Shown piece after piece: positions 58,617 to 64,000 of a stretch of 64,000 nt of DNA. The notes beneath the pieces were generated by a model. It was not told the origin of the DNA and searched no databases. It saw nothing but the letters and a program-made list of their open reading frames with translations. Both the position numbers and the translations under genes were made by a program. This DNA comes from Nepenthes gracilis (lineage: Eukaryota; Streptophyta; Magnoliopsida; Caryophyllales; Nepenthaceae): positions 124,001-188,000 of the forward strand of contig BSYO01000006.1 of assembly GCA_033239525.1 (NCBI GenBank). Reading direction: 5' to 3'. Positions within the stretch are counted from its first letter, which is position 1, and each line of letters starts with the position of its first letter.

Positions 58617-59072
58617 CGTTAAAACTGTTGGGGTCACTCTCTTGTGGTGTTTGTGTCCGCGGACCAGTAGAGACAAATGCACGAGGACTCCTCAGAGGTT
58701 CATGTCCGAGAAGCTGACATGAATGAGGACGTTTGGAGAAATCCGAAAATATCTGTCCTCGGGGCAGCTGGATGAATTGGATAAGGACTACTCAAAGGTA
58801 TCATGTCTGAGAGGTGGACATGGACGAGGACGCTGGAGCCTAGGCGTTGACTTTCTCTCTCACGTAGGCCTGCTGCAGCGGCGCGTTGCAGGTGGACAGT
58901 TGACCCTCTCTGATTGGACATTCAGGCGGTTTCAACTTCCAAGGTGGCAGGCCTGCCATTCTGGCACGCGGGAGGCGTGCGACGGCCATGGCAGGCCTAA
59001 GGGGACGTAGCCCTGCCACCCTACTGCCAGTAGAGTGGCTGGGCGGTCGGCCACGTGGCCCTCCCCTGATAT

Positions 59073-59080
59073 TATATATA
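59073..59080 (+). promoter_or_regulatory. C4 promoter: G-box and TATA box
   Basis: TATATATA preceded by the 12-bp palindrome GGCCACGTGGCC 12 bp upstream. Both are repeated in the 3' LTR. Confidence 0.7.
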
Positions 59081-59355
59081 GGCTACTGCGTGAGATTGAG
59101 AAGAGAGGTGGAGAGAGAGCTTGTAAAAGCTGGTGAGTGCAAGTGAAAGCAAAAGGACTATTGTGAAGGTGAAGAGGAGTGCACCACCGGTGAGAGAAGG
59201 GAGAAAGAGAAAAATAGAGTGAAGAGAAAAGAGAGTGCTTTTCTCGGTTTACTCAGGAGTGTTTTTCTCTTTAACTTCTTGGGTGTGTAGCGGATACTCC
59301 CTCTCGGAGGTTTGTAACCTATTTCACATAGTGGATTTGCTGTTGCCTCTACTCC

Positions 59356-59393
59356 CGTGGTTTTTCCCTTCGGTTCCAGAAGGGTTTTCACAT
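59356..59393 (+). other. ENE-like hairpin, C4 5' LTR
   Basis: CGTGG, TTTTT, perfect inner stem CCCTTC/GAAGGG with a 7-nt loop, TTTT, CACAT. The outer pairing GTG/CAC is kept. Confidence 0.65.
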
Positions 59394-59524
59394 TAAATCT
59401 GGTGTATTTCTCTTTCCTTGTTGGTTGTCCGTCCGAGCGCTGTCCCTCTGTCCGAGTGATTTGTCCTCTCGGTCATTGAGCTCAGGTGAACATTCTGTCC
59501 GAGCGCCCGGTTGCCCCCAACAAG

Positions 59525-59534
59525 TGGTATCAGA
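59525..59534 (+). other. C4 primer binding site
   Basis: TGGTATCAGA two bases after the 5' LTR, complementary to the 3' end of initiator Met tRNA, as in most plant Copia elements. Confidence 0.9.
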
Positions 59535-59559
59535 TACTGGTTCGTGAACCGTCGGTTGG

Positions 59560-60705
59560 ATGGCGTCGTCGGTGAAGAATGGGACGTTCAATGTGGAGCA
59601 GTTCAATGGAAAAAATAATTTCATCATTTGGCAGGAAAGGGTGAGGAATATTTTAACCCGGGAAGGAACGGTAATAGCTTTTCAAAAAAAGGAGGAGAAG
59701 CCGGAGAAACTGTCCGAGGACCAGTGGCAGGAAAAGAGGGATCTTGCCAACTCCACCATTAAGTTATGTTTGGCGGACAACACACTGCAGGAGGTCCTTG
59801 GACTAGTAGACCCGGCCGAGGTCTGGGACAAGCTTGAGAGCCATTACAAGTCCAAGTCCTTGACAACCAGGCTGCATATAAAGATGCAATTTTATGGCCT
59901 GCGGTTGTCGGATGGGGAGAGCTTCGAGAAGCACTTGGACGAGTTCCATCTGCTGGTAACGCAGATGTCAGCCCTTGATGAGAAGATCAAGGACGAGGAC
60001 AAAGCGTTGGTGTTGCTGGCAGCCTTGCCGTCCTCGTACGATCATATTGTCACGACGTTGCTGTTCGGGAAGGACACGTTGAAGTTGGACGAGGTTATAG
60101 CTTCCCTACTTATGAACGAGTCTAGGCGGAGGAAAAGCGGTGAGGCCTCAAGCTCTCGGGAAAGTGTTCTGGTGACGACCTACAGTCGGGGACGAGGGAG
60201 ATCTGGACGAGGACAGGGTGGCAAGATGGAGAGGAGCAACAGCCGGAGCAAGCTTGAAGGAAGGAGTTGCTTCTTATGTGGCAAGAAAGGCCACATAAAG
60301 AAAGACTGTCTGCGGAGAGGGAAGAACAAGGAGTGCAGAAGCAATTGTCAGGAGAAACAGGATCAGGTTGATGATCCGGAGACTGTTGCCTTTTGCGGAG
60401 ACCTCCTGGTGGTCCACGCAGGGGAAGCACCGAGCAGCCCATGCCAGGAGACGAGTTGGGTGATAGACAGTGGGGCCTCACACCATGCAACACCGAGGAA
60501 GTCCCACTTCAGGAACTACACGCCCGTTGGCCGAGGTGTGTTGAAGATGGGTAACGGTGGCTCGTCTAGGGTTGTCGGCATTGGGGATGTTTGCTTGAGG
60601 ACAAGCAACGGGAATACGCTCGTGCTGGAGGGCGTGCGACACGCCCCGGACTTGAGGTTGAATATGATTTCAACCGGGAAGTTTGATGAGAAAGGCTTCC
60701 CCTGA
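59560..60705 (+). CDS. Copia gag with truncated protease
   Basis: Open frame of 381 residues from ATG 59560, 25 nt after the primer site. Residues about 10-150 form the Copia gag (UBN2-type) region: FNGKNNFIIWQERVRNILTR, VWDKLESHYKSKSLTTRLH and LLAALPSSYDHIVTTLL. An Arg/Gly-rich stretch (about 205-225) precedes the zinc knuckle CFLCGKKGHIKKDC (237-250, C-x2-C-x4-H-x4-C). WVIDSGASHHATP places the aspartic protease motif DSGAS at about 303. The protein stops at MISTGKFDEKGFP, the usual protease end, directly before the purine tract. It could assemble and bind RNA, and perhaps self-process, while relying on an autonomous Copia element for integrase and RT. Confidence 0.93.
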   Translation: MASSVKNGTFNVEQFNGKNNFIIWQERVRNILTREGTVIAFQKKEEKPEKLSEDQWQEKRDLANSTIKLCLADNTLQEVLGLVDPAEVWDKLESHYKSKSLTTRLHIKMQFYGLRLSDGESFEKHLDEFHLLVTQMSALDEKIKDEDKALVLLAALPSSYDHIVTTLLFGKDTLKLDEVIASLLMNESRRRKSGEASSSRESVLVTTYSRGRGRSGRGQGGKMERSNSRSKLEGRSCFLCGKKGHIKKDCLRRGKNKECRSNCQEKQDQVDDPETVAFCGDLLVVHAGEAPSSPCQETSWVIDSGASHHATPRKSHFRNYTPVGRGVLKMGNGGSSRVVGIGDVCLRTSNGNTLVLEGVRHAPDLRLNMISTGKFDEKGFP

Positions 60706-60787
60706 TTCAGGGGAAGCTGCCGGGAGGCAAGAGATGACGGTTGCTCAACAACGGCAAAGGTTCTTCACAAGATCGTGAGGGGAAGTT

Positions 60788-61684
60788 TGTTGGGGTCACT
60801 CTCTTGTGGTGTTTGTATCCGCGGACCAGTGGAGACAAATGCACGACGACTCCTCAGAGTTTCATGTCCGAGAAGCTGACATGAATGAGGACGTTTGGAG
60901 AAATCAGGAAACGTCTGTCCTCGGGGCAGCTGGATGAATTGGACAAGGACTACTCAAAGGTATCATGTCCGAGAGGTGGACATGGACGAGAACGCCGGAG
61001 CCTAGGCGTTGACTTTCTCTCTCACGTAGGCCTGCTGCAGCGGCGCGTTGCAGGTGGACAGTTGACCCTCTCTGATTGGACATTCAGGTGGTTTCAACTT
61101 TCAAGGTGGCAGGCCTACCATTCTGGTACGCGGGAGGCGTGCGACGGTCATGGCAGACCTAAGGGGACGTAGCCCTGCCACCCTACTGCCAGTAGGGTGG
61201 CTGGGCGGTCGGCCACGTGGCCCTCCCCTGATATTATATATAGGCTGCTGCATGAGATTGAGAAGAGAGATGGAGAGAGAGCTTGTAAAAGCTGGTGAGT
61301 GCAAGTGAAAGCAAAAGGACTATTGTGAAGGTGAAGAGGAGTGCATTACCGGTGAGAGAAGGGAGAAAGAGAAAAATAGAGTGAAGAGAAAAGAGAGTGC
61401 TTTTCTCGGTTTGCTCAGGAGTGTTTTCCTCTTTAACTTCTTGGGTGTGTAGCGGATACTCCCTCTCGGAGGTTTGTAACCTATTTCACATAGTGGATTT
61501 GCTGTTGCCTATACTCCCATGGTTTTTCCCTTCGGTTCCAGAAGGGTTTCCACGTTAAATCTGGTGTATTTCTCTTTCCTTATTGGCTGTCCGTTCGAGC
61601 GCTATCCCTCTGTCCGAGTGATTTGTCCTCTCGGTCATTGCGCTCAGGTGAACATTCTGTCCGAGCGCCCGGTTGCCCCCAACA
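60788..61684 (+). repeat. C4 3' LTR
   Basis: Same length as the 5' LTR. The G-box palindrome (61211-61222) and TATA box are intact. The ENE-like hairpin at 61518-61554 has a fully paired inner stem. Confidence 0.96.
61518..61554 (+). other. ENE-like hairpin, C4 3' LTR
   Basis: CATGG/CCACG outer stem (one mismatch), TTTTT/TTT internal loop, CCCTTC/GAAGGG inner stem. This LTR copy supplies the element's RNA 3' end. Confidence 0.65.
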
Positions 61685-61689
61685 AAAAC

Positions 61690-64000
61690 ACACTTATAGG
61701 CTTCAGCCCAAATTAACGAGTCCGACCCATTAGCCGAGCCGAGCCGGATCTGAGCCAAATTCGAGCCGCAGGTTGGTTTCGTTCTCTTCGTCTTCCTTGA
61801 TCAATTTGTAACAATTTGCCATTTTACTCAATTAATTGTTGAAGTATTAGTGATCTATTTAGTCTTGATAACTCTCCCATTAACTCAATTATCAATTCTT
61901 GGCCGGTTTGAGTACGAAACGCTCGTTTGAGGTGAATGATGGTTTCGCCTATAAATTGAGCCTTTTGACTTTATCCCTGATACCCAACTCAAGTATTACA
62001 CCCTCTAAAGGAGTAAAGGAGTGTTCAGAAGCTCGAAGGTAGCCCGAATCTCACGTTCTAAAACAGAGCACGCAAATAGCGGGAGGTATAAAAATCAATT
62101 CTATATTCCGCTTTAGTGATTATTTTAGCCACATTAATGTCAAACATTTGATATCAGAGAAAGGTTTCAACTCTACCTTTGCTGTTCTGCATTTTTTCGA
62201 TTTTTTCTGAAATTAAAAAAACCTAAAGTCCTCATTTTTTTAAAGATTCGATTCAAACGAGCACTGGAAATCGATGGAAAATTTAATTTCTGAAATTTTT
62301 ATATATATTTTATCATTTATGGTGTTCGTATGGTCTTGTTTGAATCGGGTCTGTTATTCAGGTCGAGTCGGTCGTTCTCTGGTTTGGGTGAAACAGACGA
62401 AGGTAGACGATGACTTGAATGGCGTCGTTTTCTATTTCGGCAGTAATAAATGTCGTCATTTTTGGCTTCGGTTTTGAATTTTTGAACGACGTCATTTCAT
62501 GGAAATATATTCGGTTATAAAACGACGTCGTTCTGCTACAGTATTTTTAATAAAAAAATTTATATCGGTTAATTGGGCAGATTACGTTCTCGGCCCAAAA
62601 CCGTTTCGAGCGTGGCCCAAGGTTTCAGGCCCATTACTGTAGCAATGCGCGAAATTAAAATTCGAATGCCGCGGGTGAGTTTCAAATGCGGGTCGTTTGG
62701 AAAAAACGGTGGCGTTTAACCACTGCACTGCTGAGCGCCTTGCATTATTTTTGGTATTTAAATTTGTTATATACGTTTATACTGTATATATATACTATAT
62801 ATATACATATATATTTATATTATATATATAATTATATTATTATATATAATGAATAAAATATAATATCCAAAATATAATTATGTATATGTATAAAAAACAT
62901 CTAGTGATTAAAATAATTTAATTAATTAGAAATTAGCCACAGCACCCTTAATTAATAAAATTATTATTTTTATCACGTGTGATTTAAAGACATAAATTGT
63001 GGATAATTATTTTGATATAATAAAATTTATCCATCAGAAAATTTTATTAAATTAAATTAATTAATTAGGATAAAATGTTAAATTATTTTTCTTAATTTAT
63101 CCATAGGGATTAATAATGGAATATAATTTGATAGTTTTATCATAAAATTGAATATGAATCTACTGGAATTAAAATTTAGCCTACAGGTAATTTTTTTTGT
63201 CTATTGATCAATGATATATGTTTTACATTGGTAAAACATAATTTTGTAATTTGTTAGCCTCATTTTTTTATGTTAAGCATATATTTATTTTTATACAGTT
63301 ATTCAATTTGTAAATCTTTTTGATATTAGATGTGAAATTTCTGTACTTAAAGGTGACAACTATATAGTGTGGAAGGAGAGAATTCTTCTTTACTTAGGGT
63401 AGCTGGATATCGACTGTGCTATCCAGAAAGACGAACCACTTGCTCTTACCCTTACCAGCACTCCAGACGAGGTAACTCTTTATGAATGTTGGGAGCGATC
63501 TAATCGCCTCACTTTAATGTTCATAAAGACTAAAATTTCTTGTGGTATTCGTGGTTCTTATCGACCATATAATAAAGTGTAATATTTATTGAAGACAATC
63601 GATGAGCAATTTGTGATTTCAGATAAAGTACTTACAAGCACCCTAATAATGAAGTTTTCATCTATCAAGCTCACCAGTGTTAAGGGTGTGCGTGAGCACA
63701 TAATACAGATGATGGATCTTGCAGCTCAATTAAAAAGCTTAGAGGTAAAAATATCTGAACATTTCCTTATACATTATATTCTGAATTCGCTTTCACCGTA
63801 ATATGGACCTTTTAAAATCTCTTATAACACGTATAAGGATAAATGGTCAATTAATGAACTCACGACCATGTGTGTTCAAGAAGAAGGAAGGATCATGATG
63901 GAGCAAAGTGAGAGCATCTACATGGTCAATGACAGAAGGTTTAACACACAGGCCAAACCAAAGGGAAAGGTAAAGTACCACCCCAATCTAATATCAAGAA
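61690..64000 (+). mobile_element. C5: degraded Copia element running off the window
   Basis: TGATATCAGAG (62149-62159) is a one-mismatch Met-tRNA primer site following GTCAAACA, the apparent LTR end at 62146. A TATA box (CCTATAAATTG, about 61950) fits the LTR promoter. A 1.2-kb AT-rich leader precedes a broken gag (63334 onward). Sequence flanking C4 on the left (CGTT at 58617-58620) would complete an LTR start CGTTAAAACACAC, suggesting that C4 landed just inside this LTR. Confidence 0.65.
63334..64000 (+). pseudogene. C5 Copia gag, broken
   Basis: The frame from about 63334 reads EISVLKGDNYIVWKERILLY, a stop (TAG near 63400), LDIDCAIQKDEPLALTLT, then GIRGSYRPYNKV, a stop, and ISDKVLTSTLIMKFSSIKL, HIIQMMDLAAQLKSLEVKIS, ILNSLSP, a stop, YGPFKISYNTYKDKWSINEL. 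This is the plant Copia gag (UBN2-type) fold. Three in-frame stops lie in an otherwise continuous frame. The zinc knuckle is expected beyond the window's end. Confidence 0.85.

Larger units (their letters stand above)
58626..59522 (+). repeat. C4 5' LTR
   Basis: TGTTGGGGTCAC to CCCCCAACA. It has the palindromic G-box GGCCACGTGGCC (59049-59060) and a TATA box TATATATA (59073-59080), then TTTGTAACC (59310-59318), CATAGTGGA (59327-59335) and an ENE-like hairpin (59356-59393). Confidence 0.96.
58626..61684 (+). mobile_element. C4: complete gag-only Copia element (TR-GAG type)
   Basis: Complete 3059-bp insertion with TSD AAAAC at 58621-58625 and 61685-61689. The LTRs are equal in length (897 bp). 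They differ at about 35 positions by my count (about 96% identity), mostly transitions. The 1265-bp interior has a Met-tRNA primer site, one open gag/partial-protease gene and a purine tract (AGGGGAAGTT, ending 60787). Integrase, RT and RNase H are absent. It is the youngest-looking insertion in the window. Confidence 0.97.

Noticed and set aside
58723..59010. 95-codon frame repeated at 60885-61172 as a duplicated gene
   Set aside because: Both lie at the same place in the two C4 LTRs and are U3 sequence, not a gene pair.

Overview
This is nuclear DNA from a flowering plant, most likely a eudicot, and nearly all the structure in it is LTR retrotransposons. The AT-rich spacers contain no gene I can identify as a host gene. 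The plant assignment rests on Ty3/gypsy Tat-lineage polyproteins with a second RNase H, Ty1/copia elements with an initiator-Met tRNA primer site, and plant-type TATA and UGUA/AATAAA signals. The window looks like nested, decaying, probably methylated heterochromatin. I see no rRNA, tRNA, CRISPR or bacterial features.

Layout. 599-6423: complete pol-less Gypsy element E1 (minus strand, TSD AAATG) with an apparently intact spliced antisense gene. 7979-20894: complete 12.9-kb Tat Gypsy element E3 (minus, TSD GAACC) with gag, PR, RT, two RNases H, INT, and two or three antisense units. 22490-23323 and 32092-33151: Gypsy solo LTRs. 27965-28457: Copia LTR remnant. 28458-31856: Copia-like element without recognisable pol. 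34083-37784: 3' half of a plus-strand Gypsy element (E4) with an antisense gene remnant and an LTR carrying a 50/100-bp minisatellite. 38627-40182: Copia solo LTR. 40790-48354: Tat element E2 (minus), lacking its 3' LTR but with nearly all coding domains recognisable. 53498-56239: short non-autonomous Copia element. 56240-57439: another Copia LTR with its primer site. 58626-61684: complete gag-only Copia element (TSD AAAAC). 61690-64000: degraded Copia element running off the window.

How the parts work together. In the Gypsy elements gag-pol is read from one LTR. A second gene is read in the opposite direction from its own TATA box between INT and the 3' LTR, and the two converge. In E1 and E2 the meeting point is a tandem array of small hairpins. 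The antisense gene has a conserved N-terminal domain, an acidic/Ser-rich middle, a coiled coil and a conserved C-terminal motif, and an intron shared by E1 and E2. It appears in at least four elements here, and in E1 it survives although pol is gone.

The most striking cis signal is a stem / U-rich internal loop / stem hairpin in the LTRs of both Gypsy (E1, E2) and Copia elements, on the sense RNA. It has the architecture of an ENE, the RNA element that clamps a poly(A) tail in a triple helix. Many in-frame stops in E2 and E3 are C-to-T changes at CAG (CHG) sites, consistent with decay of methylated DNA.
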